Shown one piece after another: positions 21,201 to 32,641 of a stretch of 64,000 bases of DNA; the first letter of the stretch is position 1; each line of letters starts with the position of its first letter. The position numbers were made by a program, and so were the translations under genes. Source of the stretch: Kalaharituber pfeilii (taxonomy: Eukaryota; Ascomycota; Pezizomycetes; Pezizales; Pezizaceae); the NCBI GenBank assembly GCA_015179045.1, contig WHUZ01000041.1:124001-188000 (forward strand), read 5' to 3'. The notes below the pieces were generated by a model. The model did not search any database and was not told where the DNA came from. It saw only the letters and a program-made list of their open reading frames with translations.

Positions 21201-22915
21201 TTAATTCACTCATCTTAGCAAAAGCCGGCAAGGCTGCAAGCACCAAATGAAATAAGATAAAAGACTAATGAAAATAAAAGCAAACCTTTTGTGGCATGGC
21301 ATCTGAAAGGAATTCTTGAACAGCGTCCAGTAGATCAAAGCGATTGCTATCGTGTGGTTGTATCATTCCTTCTGCTGGAATATATAGGTCAAACTCAAAC
21401 TCTAGCCTTTGTTTATCTAGATAGTTCTTCTTAAGCTGCTCAAAGTCTGAATCTAAAGTTTTCCAAACCGCTGTTTGACGTTGATTCGATACTAATTTAT
21501 GTTAAAGAAGAGATCGGCGAACAGGTGTGCATAAACATACCAAGTGTAGTTACCATATCCTTGATATCCGAGATATCTGCATTTATTTATTACAATTAGC
21601 ATCAATTGCATAACCATTTCTTATGACCGAAATTAATATAATCATGCACTTACTGTCTAGGGTAGACAAAAGTTTCAGTTCCCCTCTGATATCATTCAGA
21701 AGACCCTCTATTCGTTTAAGATCATTGGAACTCTCTATTCTCATTAGATATATTTGCCTATCTATATGGGACTCACATAGCGTTCTTACCCATAACCCGT
21801 TTCATTGTAGCAATATCTGCATACTCCTGAATAACCTTCTCCTTGCTAGCTATTTCATCGAGAAATGGTTGCATCGATGTTGAGAAAGGCATAAAGAGAT
21901 TCCCAATCTTCGTTGCCCCTGAATTTGGTTCTCGTTAGTGAGGTCAAAACTGACCCAAACTGAGTTGAACCTACAGGATACCGAGCTACCAAAATATTTT
22001 TGCACTTCGAGTGTAAACTTCGAAATCGCATCATAGAATTCGTCCAGAGCAGAACCCAACTTGCGGTTAAAAGCCTCAGTTAAGTCTGAATGCAATGTGT
22101 CCTCCAATGATGCAGTCCTATAGATGCGAGCATAGAATTCACAAGTGGCCATCCTATCAATAATAGTTCCCATTGCAAGTTCCAGGATTTCTATTAATTC
22201 GACATGATTGAGTGCAACCTATTATATTAAGCAAAAGTTCCATGGGGGGAGAATTCTATCACTGACCTGCAAAATAAATCTAACACCAGCCCATACAAGA
22301 GCGGTGGTTTCGGGGCTATGCTGTATTGCTATACTAACTATAGCTGCATACTTCTGCACCCCCTTAAGGATCCGGCCTATCCGCTCCACTACAACAACAG
22401 TCTCACCATGCCTGTTGGTATATTTCCATTGCCTTTTTTTGATATCATCTTTAGCATTCTGTAATTCCTTAATTACATCTTCGACATTGGCACGTGTATC
22501 CTTATTTTCTAAATTCAGCGGAGGAGTTTGCAGTTGTCCTGATGCAATTGGTAAATGCGACGAACCGGATACTGGGGTGGAATCCACATTTTGTATTTGT
22601 ACGAATGGTAGTGGTGATGTGAAAGTAGTAACTGGGCTCGCTGATGTTTGTGCCTGCCCTGTTTGTGGAGTTGTGTGAGGGGGAGTATGCGAAAGCCTAT
22701 CTGTTGACGGGGATGCGCTAGAGGCCCTCGTATGCCCCGCTATATTGCCAGCAGGAGATCTCGATCTGGATGAGCCTCTATGGAGTGACGGAAGTTAGCC
22801 TGAGCAGAGGTAAATCGCCACTTTGTTTGAAAACTGACCCAATGCTAAGCCTTTCCCCCAATCTTCTAACACTCTTACGGAACCCCGTTTGGCTTTTGGG
22901 ATCATTTTTACTCAT
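18237..22915 (-). CDS. STAND/NLR protein: fungal N-terminal domain, NACHT NTPase, pentapeptide repeats, WD40 array
   Basis: Read leftward. The N-terminal part (about 22,790-21,850) is Ser/Thr/Pro-rich, then contains [19 protein letters not shown], typical of N-terminal domains of fungal STAND proteins. The NACHT domain (about 21,208-19,895) has the P-loop GAAGSGKST, Walker [12 protein letters not shown] and VVITSRPEY. It is followed by pentapeptide-type repeats ([31 protein letters not shown]). A short intron (about 19,824-19,894) joins ADLCE to [13 protein letters not shown]. The WD40 array follows, then [20 protein letters not shown] and a hydrophobic C-terminus. Such proteins are sensors whose repeats bind a ligand and drive oligomerisation, as in fungal allorecognition. 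The first WD unit contains an in-frame TAA (19,650-19,652), so the product may be truncated. An ATG at 22,915 may start the gene, but the first splice junction is unresolved. Confidence 0.85.
18522..19735 (-). repeat. WD40 tandem array, about 9.5 near-identical 126-bp units
   Basis: The DNA unit repeats every 126 bp (42 residues, [12 protein letters not shown]...RTIRLWSV). Units are almost identical except at a few codons: the residues after EGH, the residue before SVAFSPDGQ, and the residue between GS and DR. This pattern of high internal conservation with a few variable codons is known for fungal NLR repeat domains such as HET-E. The first unit carries TAA where the others have TCA. Confidence 0.95.
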
Positions 22916-23716
22916 TTGGAATGACTGGTGTCAGTACGAGACACGACGATAATAATGGTGAGAGCTTAGCTAAGGAGCCTTGTTTCGCGTTGAGTATATC
23001 GGAAGCAACGATTGATGATTGTTTGTTACCTTGCAATTATTCAAAACTCCACATTTGATTTTCGTACTCCGCCACCATCTTTAACCAACCGTTAGCAAGC
23101 TGTAGCTGCGTACGTGACTATGCCAATCCTGTACCCCACCTATTGGCGACCCAACGAGAGCCTCATTTCATTGTAAAGAATAGATTAGCATCAGACGCAC
23201 GTATCATTCACCCTTGCAGTTCTGGAGTGCCCCGGGAGTACAGTACACATAACGAGGATTGTAAAGTCTTCAACATCCCACAAGAGTAAAACTCCAATAC
23301 TTTATAATTATGTTAAGTACTTATGTACCTTCAAGTAACATCATTGTCCAGGTGGCGCTTGATTGAGGTTGGACTGGACAAGGCAACGTTAAAGATGGTT
23401 GCAGCGAGATTCATACAGTGACATAGGGATGCTTGAGCAAGTTAAATGGAAGTGTCCATTTACATAGCAACATGCAGGAGCCTTTCAAGCCCTCTAGAAA
23501 TACTCCATATGACCTGCGAGCTTTAGCTTCTGGACTCGATGCCAGCTCACATGTATAGCCAATTGACCGCCCCAACAGAAGTATCTTTACATGTAAATGC
23601 AACTAAATGCCTGATCCTAAACGCCATGTCCATGATAAGGAGGTTTGCTAGAATAAAGTGATTGGTGCAAATGTGTCCAAGAGGGAAAACATATTGTACA
23701 CTAAAAACTTATTCCA
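22916..23716. other. Intergenic, no gene recognised
   Basis: Between the NLR gene and the SKN7-like gene, which both read leftward. It holds the 5' side of the NLR gene. No conserved frame or element ends seen. Confidence 0.5.
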
Positions 23717-26700
23717 CTTGATAGTCACTGTCAAAGGTCAAGAGAGATGGGTAGACAGGGCTACTCATGTCCTGCGATCTGTCTGCGGGCTCTGGAGCTG
23801 GAGCGAAAAAGCTTTGTGCGTTTGTACCTAGTGCAATTGCGAGATCCTCGTCCATAGGCCTACCAAATATAGTATAAGGCTCCCGGACTGATCTAAAGCT
23901 TGATCCTCCTCTTCCATTGTATCCATTTGATACTGTGATATAGGAGAGTGCATAACAGGCATGATAAAGGGGTTTCGAGGACTTAGATTATGGGAGGAGA
24001 AGCGAAACGAAGCCTGTACTGGAGGACTTATGAAGCACCTAGTTAAATAAATTAATGTAAGGGCATTAATACGCCAGACTCGGAAAGAAAGAAGGCTAAA
24101 GACACACATATTGATCGTATCGTTACGTTTCTGAGAAGGAATCGCTGACGGGAATCCAACCCCAGCTTGTGGAGTATTGATGTGCTCAATGGGTACTAGG
24201 CTTGCTTTAGCTGTTGCTAACATCATGCAATATAGCCTTGAATAGCCTTGGACGCAAAACCCTCATCTTTATTTTTATTGCTCTCAACAACCTCTTCGAG
24301 GGTCATTGGAACCGGAGATGGCGTTTTCATAGAAAGGTTCATGGGATACATACCAACGGTTGGGTATGTATCCATGTAATAAGGTACTCGAGTATTTAGA
24401 GAAGTACCATTCTCACCCGTGAGGTTCTGAGGCGCGTCATCCATTTTTACGTCGTTTGATGCTACTAGAGGGGCGTCACCTTCGATATTATCGCTATGTT
24501 CCATATCGACATCACCTGAAGTCCCCGCTGAATCTGATTCATCAAACTGTAGGTATTCATCGTTGATTACCAGTGGTATATAATCAGCGTAGAAGTGATT
24601 ATGAAATTGAGATGGCTTTTGCAATGCATTAATTGCCTCCTCTTGCGGGGTGCTCTGCTGTTCAACATCAACCATGGGTACATCAGCCAATTTTTCCTGT
24701 CTACTCTCTATTGCCATCTCTGCGATACCTTGCTTGAAGAACCTGTGAGAGGTGTAGATCTTTATGGAGTATCTTTTTGGTCTCAAATTCCTCGGTAAAC
24801 TCCACTCCGGAATATCGGGCAACCCCTTTATCATTGAGTTATAGATTTTCTTATATTCTAAGGGCTTTGCTAGGACGGCATTCATCCCTGATACTATTAG
24901 CGCATATTTCCCACCTCAGTGGGTTAGGAGATTATACCGCTTCTTTTATACACACTTGCATCGTCAAGAGCAGTGTTGGAAGGGATGAGGATTTCCTGAT
25001 CTGACTCGCGGATCAGGCGGGCTGTAGACACTCCGTCGAGATATGGCATGATGGGGTCCATATATATTATAGAGTACCGATGGTGATTGATCTTTTCAAT
25101 GGCAGTAATGCCATCACTCTAAAGCGCAATCAGTACATTTGGGACGAATTTTAGGAAAGAGTACGCACAGCCCAGTCAACCTCCTGTTTCATAGAGTTAA
25201 AGAAAAGAATTAAAAGCCTCCTACAAAGCGGATCGTCATCGATAAGGAGGATGGGGCGGGAGCAGCTCAAGCCTGTATAGCGCGATGGCAGTGGACTTCG
25301 TTTCATAGTCCTGCCTGGGTTCACCTGAGTAGCAGCGCTTGAGCTCTCCTGATTTCCATTTTCTCCATGCAATTGACGTGTCTCCCAATTCGCTGCAGTG
25401 AGCTGCTCGATGTCAGGGAGAGAGGCTGGCTCGGGTCGGCTCAGAATTCTTAAGTGGCGGTAATTGAGCGTCTCCTAATTCAGTCTCAGATATTTTATCT
25501 TTCATTATTTGGACCCTTTCCTTGAGAGCCGAGATTCGTGCTGGCAGAGTGAGTCCTGGTTTTGGCCTGAGAGAAAGTAGTGCATCCCTCATCTATATTG
25601 TATCTCGTAACATCACAAACCTCAATGGGGCCTCTCTCGGTCATAGCAGCGACAGTGGTACTAGGCCCTTTAACCTCGGGGATGAGAGTGAGGGGTTTGA
25701 CTGGTTCGACTGGTGGCGGTGGTTTTGAGTCTCAGGAGCACCTTCATTTTGGGCTTTTGGATGCAATTCTGGAAGTTTTCGCCACAGCAAGGCCGCCACC
25801 TCTAGCTATAGAATTTGACAGGAGGTATTCAAACATACTTTGTGACTCCTGGAGCTATGTGGCGTTGTATTATTATTGTTCTCAAACATTTCTCGAAAAT
25901 AGGAATCACCAAAGCCTCCAGGGTCGAATGGAGAGAGAGTCCAATTTTTTGGATCCAAAATCTTGTCCAATTCCGGTGCAATTGAGCCCAGTACTCCCAA
26001 TTTTTCTTCTGCATTTTCCTTCAACAGTTCCGAGGTCTCAAAAATGGAAGGAGATCTATCAAGGAAAGGAGCATTCACTCTATGGTTCATAGAGTCCAAT
26101 CCATACTTTTCAAAATCGTTCATCTTCTCATCCTCACCCCCGTCCTGATCATCTTAATCCTCATAATTCTGCTCATCCTCATCTTGGTCATAATCGTCCT
26201 CATCATCAATTTCATCCTCATCCTCATCCTCATCCTCGTCCTCCTCTTCATCTTTATCTTCCTCAATCTCATATTGAGCTTCTTCAAGGTTACTGTCTTC
26301 TCGAACGCCATAAATGCCATTGTCACTGCCTTCAGATTGCCGATTATCCTTATATGTCTCGTTCCCTGCATTAGTTGCATCAAGAATGAGTTTTGCACCT
26401 CTAGCTCAGTTTCTCTTTTCTCCAACTCTTTCTGTGATAACCTCATGTTAAGGCTCTGGATCAGATCCTTATATTCCATTAATTTTCCGTGCATACTGCG
26501 AACTTGGCCAACAAGTGATTGACAGATTCTATCATTCCGTTCTAATTGCTCATCCATTCCTTGTTGAGAAGCTTTCAATATACGTGGAGCCCTTCAATCT
26601 GGGAGATTGCTTCTTGGATTATAGAAGCGTCGTCAGTTGCTTTTTGTGCGGCTTTCCTTGCAGCTGGTGTTTTTCTCTTTATATTTTCCAGCTGATTTTG

Positions 26701-27287
26701 TTTATGCATTTGAAGGTTTGGGTGTTTAAATTCCCATGCCTAATGACATATAAGTAAAGTCTTGCTAGCATTGGAAGTGCCGATTACCCATCCTGTTCCC
26801 CATATTGAGACCCCCCAGCTTCATCAGTTTTACGAATTTTATGGAAGTCAGTACCTAAGGCATATTAGTAACAATTTCCACATCAGCCTAGAAGTACGTA
26901 CTTATTCAATTGCCTCACAAAACTCGCAAAGTTACTGTGCTTGAAATATCGAGGGAGAACATTTTGAACATTTTTGGTAAATTCTGTATTCTGCAATCGT
27001 CATTATAGGGCCCCTTGGCAAATGCTGCCTGAGGTAACTCACATCAAGCACAATAAAATTTTCTCCAGTATCACTCCATCGGACGATGTGCCGATATATA
27101 GGGTCTTCCAACATTCTGTAACTAACTTGATATAATTGGAAATTCATGTTTTCTCCTGCGGTGTACCTGTAGAGCTTCTTCACCTACACTGTTGTCAGTG
27201 TTCTGCACCAGCATGAAGCCACGCTGCAGCAAAGTGAGGCATAACAAAGTCACTGGAACCCCCACCAGAGCCTGACGGCTTCTCCAT
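23717..27287 (-). CDS. SKN7/Prr1-like transcription factor: HSF DNA-binding domain plus response-regulator receiver
   Basis: The start is at 27,287 (MEKPSGSGGGSSDF, exon 27,287-27,246), followed by VKKLYR (27,183), MLEDPIYRHIVRWSDTGENF, NTEFTKNVQNVLPRYFKHSN and FASFVRQLNKY. Together these form an HSF-type DNA-binding domain split by short introns. WEFKHPNLQ and ENIKRKTPAARK follow (about 26,730), then a coiled coil (about 26,580-26,400), an acidic Asp/Glu tract (26,280-26,130), and a receiver domain. The receiver has RPILLIDDDPLCRR (acidic pair, about 25,260), IIYMDPIMPYLDGVSTARLI (phosphoacceptor Asp, about 25,060) and NAVLAKP (conserved Lys, about 24,870). This order is that of SKN7, a phosphorelay output factor for osmotic and oxidative stress. 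Frame is not kept at about 26,840, 26,780 and 26,400 under the simplest splicing, and the receiver is short after the Asp. It may be a decaying or diverged paralogue. The C-terminus beyond 24,223 is uncertain. Confidence 0.75.
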
Positions 27288-28328
27288 TGTTCGTGTTATG
27301 AGCAGTCCAGCTGTGTTCAAGTATGTAGATGAATTGTAGTCGTCGCACTTTCTCTCATAATAAGTTGGGTTGCATCAGTTCCAAGCCTAGTAGGATTCCA
27401 GTTGGCTAGACCTAGAACTACGAGAACACTCAGAAACAATATTCGTAAATGTGCAGCACTATCTACAAATGGAACGTTTGTCTTGCTAGTGGTGTTTCAT
27501 GTACATGAATTTCGAGGTATCTTACTGCTTCGCAGTTTCGATACGCTTTCTTCCAAAAGTTGCGGGAGTTGAGGTACAGAAATGAAATAATGAGAATCTC
27601 GTGGTCTGCTTTGTAATTGTTCGGTAGTCTCATACCAAGCCCTAGATTGTTCGGGGGCATGAGACTAGTTCAAGGTTACTTTCAAGAATTGGACTTGGGT
27701 ACTTACTCCCATGTCAACCTTGGTGGAAGCTTCGGATAAATTCACAAATTTAATTGAGCTCGGAATCGAGGGATCGGCATCTTTGACAGCATACAACGTT
27801 TATGTTTTTGGTTGGTGGAGGTTACCTCTGCCAACATGGATTGGAGCGGGGAAAGATGTGGTGAGAGGCTGGGCCCTAGGCCCCGACAGTCTCGTGTCCA
27901 GTGTATGTCAGTTTTCTGGAAAAACGAACTCGAACCACACTTGTATTTACAAAACGTGAAAGATTCAGACGAATCGACTGCGCCGCTGTGATTGACGACT
28001 GGTTAGCAGCGGTATGAGTGGTGGGGCAAGTAAGTGGCGGTGGGTGGTGGGGCTGTAGGGCTGCTTGTGCTGTGAGCCTCTTGTTTCTGTGGAGATGATC
28101 GAATGATCCAGGTGACGGGCCGCCTGCGGAGAGCCCTGCCGGACAGGTATCGGTATAAGAGTTATATGTTCCTCAAACCATTAGCCCCTTGCACCCTATA
28201 TGATAAAAACAAATCACCTTTATTATCTTCGAGACAGCTCCAGCTTCGTTCTTATTAGAAATGACAAGGTTTAACTCTCCAAAGAATCCTTGCAACCGCC
28301 TTCAATTTGCCGGGCTGGGTCCAAGATA
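27288..28328. other. Intergenic, no gene recognised
   Basis: Upstream side of the SKN7-like gene. Several short reading frames of fewer than 85 codons have no recognisable similarity. No repeat ends seen. Confidence 0.5.
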
Positions 28329-28412
28329 CAGTCCGACCTTGCTATACTGAAAGCCTTGCTATAGGAAAACAAAGGGCCAAATTTTACGTGTTCAATATAG
28401 CAAGGTCGGATT
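28329..28412. mobile_element. Relic of a pogo/Fot1-like MITE
   Basis: The left end CAGTCCGACCTTGCTATACTG and the right end CAATATAGCAAGGTCGGATTT are inverted and match the termini of the larger element at 60,011-60,763 (CAGTCTAACCTTGCTATACC). A TA precedes the left end. The right terminus has decayed, so this is a short deleted copy. Confidence 0.6.
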
Positions 28413-29590
28413 TTAGTCACGGTTCTTCAATCTAATCATACATGGATCTTCATCAGCTTCCACAGTCTTCAGCATGCTTTGGCTTAGGCTCGGGATGCGC
28501 AAATAGATATCGCGGTTATCTTTTGTGTGCATGCTAGTGAATATCCTGCAGCATACTACTGAGGTATATCTCCGCCGATAAAACGGAGCAGCCTGGCTGC
28601 AGTACCTCAGCAGATTCAAGGACAACATGCATTCCATCAAGCATCTTGACATATCGAAATAGCGGTGTCGCATCCTGTTTGGTTGCACAACCTTTGAAAG
28701 GCCTTGTGCAAGCAGCCTTGTGCCAATGAGATCAGCTGATGACGGACAAAAAAGAGTGGGATCATAAGCAAGGTTACCTTGAGGTAGAACTCGAGTTGGA
28801 AGCAAAATTGATATAATCAGAATTAAAGAACAATTCTTTTTAATTTCGATTTCAACTTAGTAGAACATGATTTCCATGTAGTGTCTCACGAAAACCTAGA
28901 TGATCGCATGGTAGCATTTCCTAAATGCAAGCAGTCTCCTATGGACTCGCAACAATTCCCTAATAACTTTGCACCGGTATTTACATGTTGTGATGAAGGG
29001 TAAGCTAACTTTAGTGCATTTCAAGCTTCCATAAAAGGTGTCCGATGAATTGGGATAACTAGAATATTGTCTTAAAAAGACGCCAGGGAGAAGTACAGTA
29101 AAGGTTACTCCGTGCGCAACATATATCAAATGCAAGACCTGAATTGTCTGCATGGCATCGGCCCCCATACTCTTGCGCCTCGGCAGTGGACAGTGACGAA
29201 TATCAAGGGCACATTGCCGATCACTAACTGCTTGACGGTACATAATGTACGAGTACAGTACCTCGAGGGTTTTACATACTTGTATGCATATCATATAACA
29301 AAACCCGCGCCAAGAGCAGGGAATGACAAAATGGCAAAATGAGCAATGTACTCGAAGGATATAAGGGAGCGCCGAAGCGCAAGAATCATGTAAATATATC
29401 AGTAGCATCCCCCTAGCGTGCAATAAAACCATCTCTCCACTCGATAGATCGTTACATTTACTACGTCCTGTACACGTAAAAGCGTGTGTCGTTACTCCCT
29501 ACATGTAGCCCTATACATACCAGGCATAAGTTGAGGCCAAACTTAATGGCAACCCCGAATGTGCAGCTATATTAAAGGCAACTGGTAGGA
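28413..29590. other. Intergenic, no gene recognised
   Basis: One leftward open frame of 178 codons (28,896-29,432) has no recognisable domain, no clear intron structure and ordinary non-coding composition. I do not call it a gene. Confidence 0.5.
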
Positions 29591-29595
29591 TGGTG

Positions 29596-29668
29596 CGACG
29601 GTGGGGTGGAAGTGGGGTGGAAGTGGGGTGGAAGTGGGGTGGGAGTGGGGTGGGGGTGGGGCGGGAGT
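29596..29668. repeat. G-rich 11-bp minisatellite (GTGGGGTGGAA)n
   Basis: About six units of GTGGGGTGGAA, drifting to GTGGGGTGGGA and GTGGGGTGGGG. The G-runs are regularly spaced and could form a G-quadruplex on the plus strand. Confidence 0.85.
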
Positions 29669-29985
29669 AATGAGTTTGAAATGTTCTTTTTTGGAACAGA
29701 GTTCCCGTGCTGACCTTGTATGGGCACGAGAACATACTGATCTGCGCCTTGGTCGGTAACAACAAGCGGCCATGGAGACATGTAGAAAATGAGGGCCCTG
29801 GTTCGATTCTCACATCAAGCCGGGAGGAGACTTGTCACGGTGTCTTAGAACTAGATATGATGGACTGTAATGCTCCCGTTCCAGCGATGATCATTTGGGA
29901 ATTAGCACTTCGGTTCTAGCAAGGGTCATTTGGGAGTTGGAACCTGGTCAAAACCTTTTTTTTTTTAAAAAAAAAATAAATATTA

Positions 29986-30372
29986 GCGGTATTCAGATTA
30001 GAAAAATCTGGCCAGATTTTCCGGATTTCAGGATTTTATCAAGTCCGGAAAATCCGGTCATCTCCATACAAAATTTTATCTGGTATGTTCATGTTATAAA
30101 CCAGTTAAACCGGTTTATTTTCGCGTTTTTTTGCAGAAAAAATCCAGTCGGATTTTTGTGACAACTGCATATATATGATGCATTTTGCGGGCCTTGATGC
30201 ACTATTCAGGACCTGGTGTGCATAAATTCCGCTGGATTTTTGGACCCAAAACCAGTTTCCGATTTGACAAAAAATCCGATTTTCACAAGAGGGTACTCAG
30301 ACTACAGACCGGATAAACTGGTTTGTCCGCCGGATTCCATTCTATATGAGGACAGTCTAATCTGAATACCGC
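29986..30372. mobile_element. MITE (387 bp) with TIR GCGGTATTCAGATTAGA
   Basis: The left end GCGGTATTCAGATTAGA (29,986) is complementary to the right end TCTAATCTGAATACCGC (to 30,372, with a slightly altered boundary). Both ends are bordered by TATTA (29,981-29,985 and 30,373-30,377). The target duplication may be 5 bp, or a 2-bp TA within it. The interior is rich in CCGGATTTT/AAAATCCGG and ACCGG motifs on both strands and encodes nothing. Confidence 0.8.
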
Positions 30373-31033
30373 TATTATAAGTAGCGAGTGGGGAATGTGA
30401 GTTGCCATTGCAAGACTGCAGAACCTCAGAATACGACTGTGTGCAGGTGTAACCGAACAAGCTCATGCCGAGTGGCCGCAAACCCTATTATTGAAAGAAG
30501 ACCGTGAGAAGCAACACGCGTCCGCTTGTACAAGACTGGTAGTCTGATTTAGGTGGAGGCAGGGGCAGAGGCGGAGGTGGGGACGGGGAGGATATAACTA
30601 TGTAACAAGTATGATACATGTATGTAATTTACTCGTAAAATCCATTATTCAGAAAAGACATGAAATAAACACAAAAAAAAGAAAAGAATTAGTTTCGGTT
30701 TGGTTCCTTTCCATTCAACTAGCTTCTACCCCTACCCCTCTATTAGCCTCGTCCCCAGGCGGTTGTAGAAGCCTGAGATTAGCTAATCGGGTGATCACGT
30801 GAGTGCCAAGAACTGTAAATATTGTCATTTAAATATATAACCGCCTGGAGGCATTCCCTCCAAAATTATCGAACCCTGCAAAGTCGAACCAACCCCTGCA
30901 AATACTCTCGCCCTATCTACTATCGACTTGCCCGAATACGTTAGTGTAGTCTTTTTTCAATTCCGGTACCACGCATTGTGATTCTATTAGCCAATGTAGG
31001 TAGTATTTATACATGGTCAATAAGGTATACATT

Positions 31034-31253
31034 GAGAATCAAACTAATGTGGAGTGTGGGTGGTATCCGGAATCAGCTTCTCATGGTGAAGCATATTATT
31101 TCCAAGAGTTTTATCATACTCCGGAGCTGAGTAGTTCTATACAGCTATCTGGCAATGGCCTTGCCCAGTGGTATGTAGCGGTAGAGTATAGGAGTACAAC
31201 TTTCTAGAGAGTCAAACTAATGCGGAGTGTAGCGGCCATCCGGAATGAGTTCT
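31034..31253. repeat. About 1.3 units of the 179-bp repeat upstream of helicase copy 2
   Basis: This is the reverse complement of the array at 1,009-2,055. It includes CCGGAGCTGAGTAGTTCTAT and ends just before the helicase ATG, so position and orientation relative to the gene are the same in both copies; only the unit number differs. Confidence 0.9.
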
Positions 31254-31254
31254 T

Positions 31255-32641
31255 ATGACAGAAACTGATTTTTCCGGGGGTTCCGGGGTGGTCGGAGGCG
31301 GTTCCGGGGCGGTCGGAGGCATGTGGGGGAAGGGGCAGGGTATCGAGGTCATACTGCAGGCCAATGTTGCAGAATCTTCAACACAAGTCTCCGAGACGGC
31401 CGGAATTGGGTCCGGAGGGGGCGGAGTCACCGGAATCGAAGTTAGAACCTCTCAGGATGAATTTGATACAATGCCGGATGAGGGTTTCCTACAATTGACT
31501 GAGGAGAGAGAGGTCATACTGCAGGCCAATGTTGCAGAATCTTCAACACAAGTCTCCGAGACGGCCGGAATTGGGTCCGGAGGGGGCGGAGTCACCGGAA
31601 TCGAAGTTACAACCTCTCAGGATGAATTTGATACAATTCCGGATGAGGATTTCCTACAATTGACTGAGGAGAGAGAGCAGGAGTGTGCTTGGGGGGACGT
31701 GGGCGATATATGGTGGAAACCACTTAGTCAGGAAAAGCGAAACATGAACAAAGAGAGAACATTCAGGGTGAATATTCTAAAAAGCTTCGGATTCCATGCT
31801 AAAGATTGGCAATTGGCTGTGGCGAGTGTGATTATGGAAATGCAGGATGCAGTGGTGATTGCAGGGTGTGGTTCAGGAAAGTCTTTGGTGTTCCAAATGC
31901 CCGTGCTTTCTGGAAATGCGACGTGCTTAGTAATATCACCATTAAAAATTATTGCGACACAACAGGTATGATTGGAGTGAGTAATTCTAATTTTGCTCCG
32001 GAGAGAGAAGCTAATACATTGCAGGCGGAGTTGATGTGTAGAAAGAACATTCCGGCGTGTGCTCTGAGCCTCTGACAGGAGACACAGTTGCGAGTAACCC
32101 ATCGCTTTGGCCAGATATTAAGAAAGGGCGATATCGGATGGTGTATGCATCCCCAGAGATTCTGTTATCCAATGGTTCATACTTCTGGAGGGTCATCGCG
32201 CACGACAAGAAGTCTCCGTGCGTGAAAAACCTCTCGTAGTACCTTGCCGTGGATGAGGCTCATTGTATTTGGAAGTGGGGGGACTCTGGATTTCGACCGG
32301 AATATAAAAATATCGGCACCTTGAGGTCTTTGTTTTCAAAAGTACCCTTCCTACTTCTCTCAGCAACCTTAGTTCCAAGTGTACTCTCATATATTCACCA
32401 GAGCATTGGCTTGAGTACACCAACTTTGGTGTATAAGGAAACTACCGCAAGACCTAATATCTCACTATTTGTTGTCGGAATCAAACAACCAAAGACATAC
32501 AATGACCTAGATTTCTTAGTTGATAATAATCAGGCACCCTAGCTTATACCAAAAGCCATGGTATTTATAGACGACTGTACCCAAACTATGGCTATGGCGC
32601 AACATTTACGATCAAGATTGCATGCGAATCTACATAAATAA
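31255..32641 (+). pseudogene. RecQ-like helicase, copy 2 (broken)
   Basis: Near-identical to copy 1 at the window start. It has the same duplicated N-terminal block of about 55 residues, Walker A GCGSGKS, and a 59-nt intron (31,966-32,024). It then has the shared frame break at about 32,060-32,072, YRMVYASPEILL, the DEAH box AVDEAHCIWKWGDSGFRPEY and the motif LLLSATLVPSVL. In-frame stops are present at 32,237-32,239 (TAG, specific to this copy) and 32,540-32,542. After the second stop the frame still reads PKAMVFIDDCTQTMAMAQHL, the start of the second RecA-like domain, before ending at 32,641. The remainder of domain 2 is missing. It lies inside the TIR element. Confidence 0.88.

Noticed and set aside
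28896..29432. 178-codon leftward open frame
   Set aside because: No recognisable domain, no exon structure, and composition is like its surroundings.
29596..29668. Telomeric repeat
   Set aside because: The unit is 11 bp GTGGGGTGGAA, not a known fungal telomere motif such as TTAGGG.
29743..29815. tRNA-like A and B boxes (GTTCGATTC at 29,801)
   Set aside because: Spacing fits a tRNA, but the T-stem and acceptor stem do not pair. At most a SINE relic, too weak to call.
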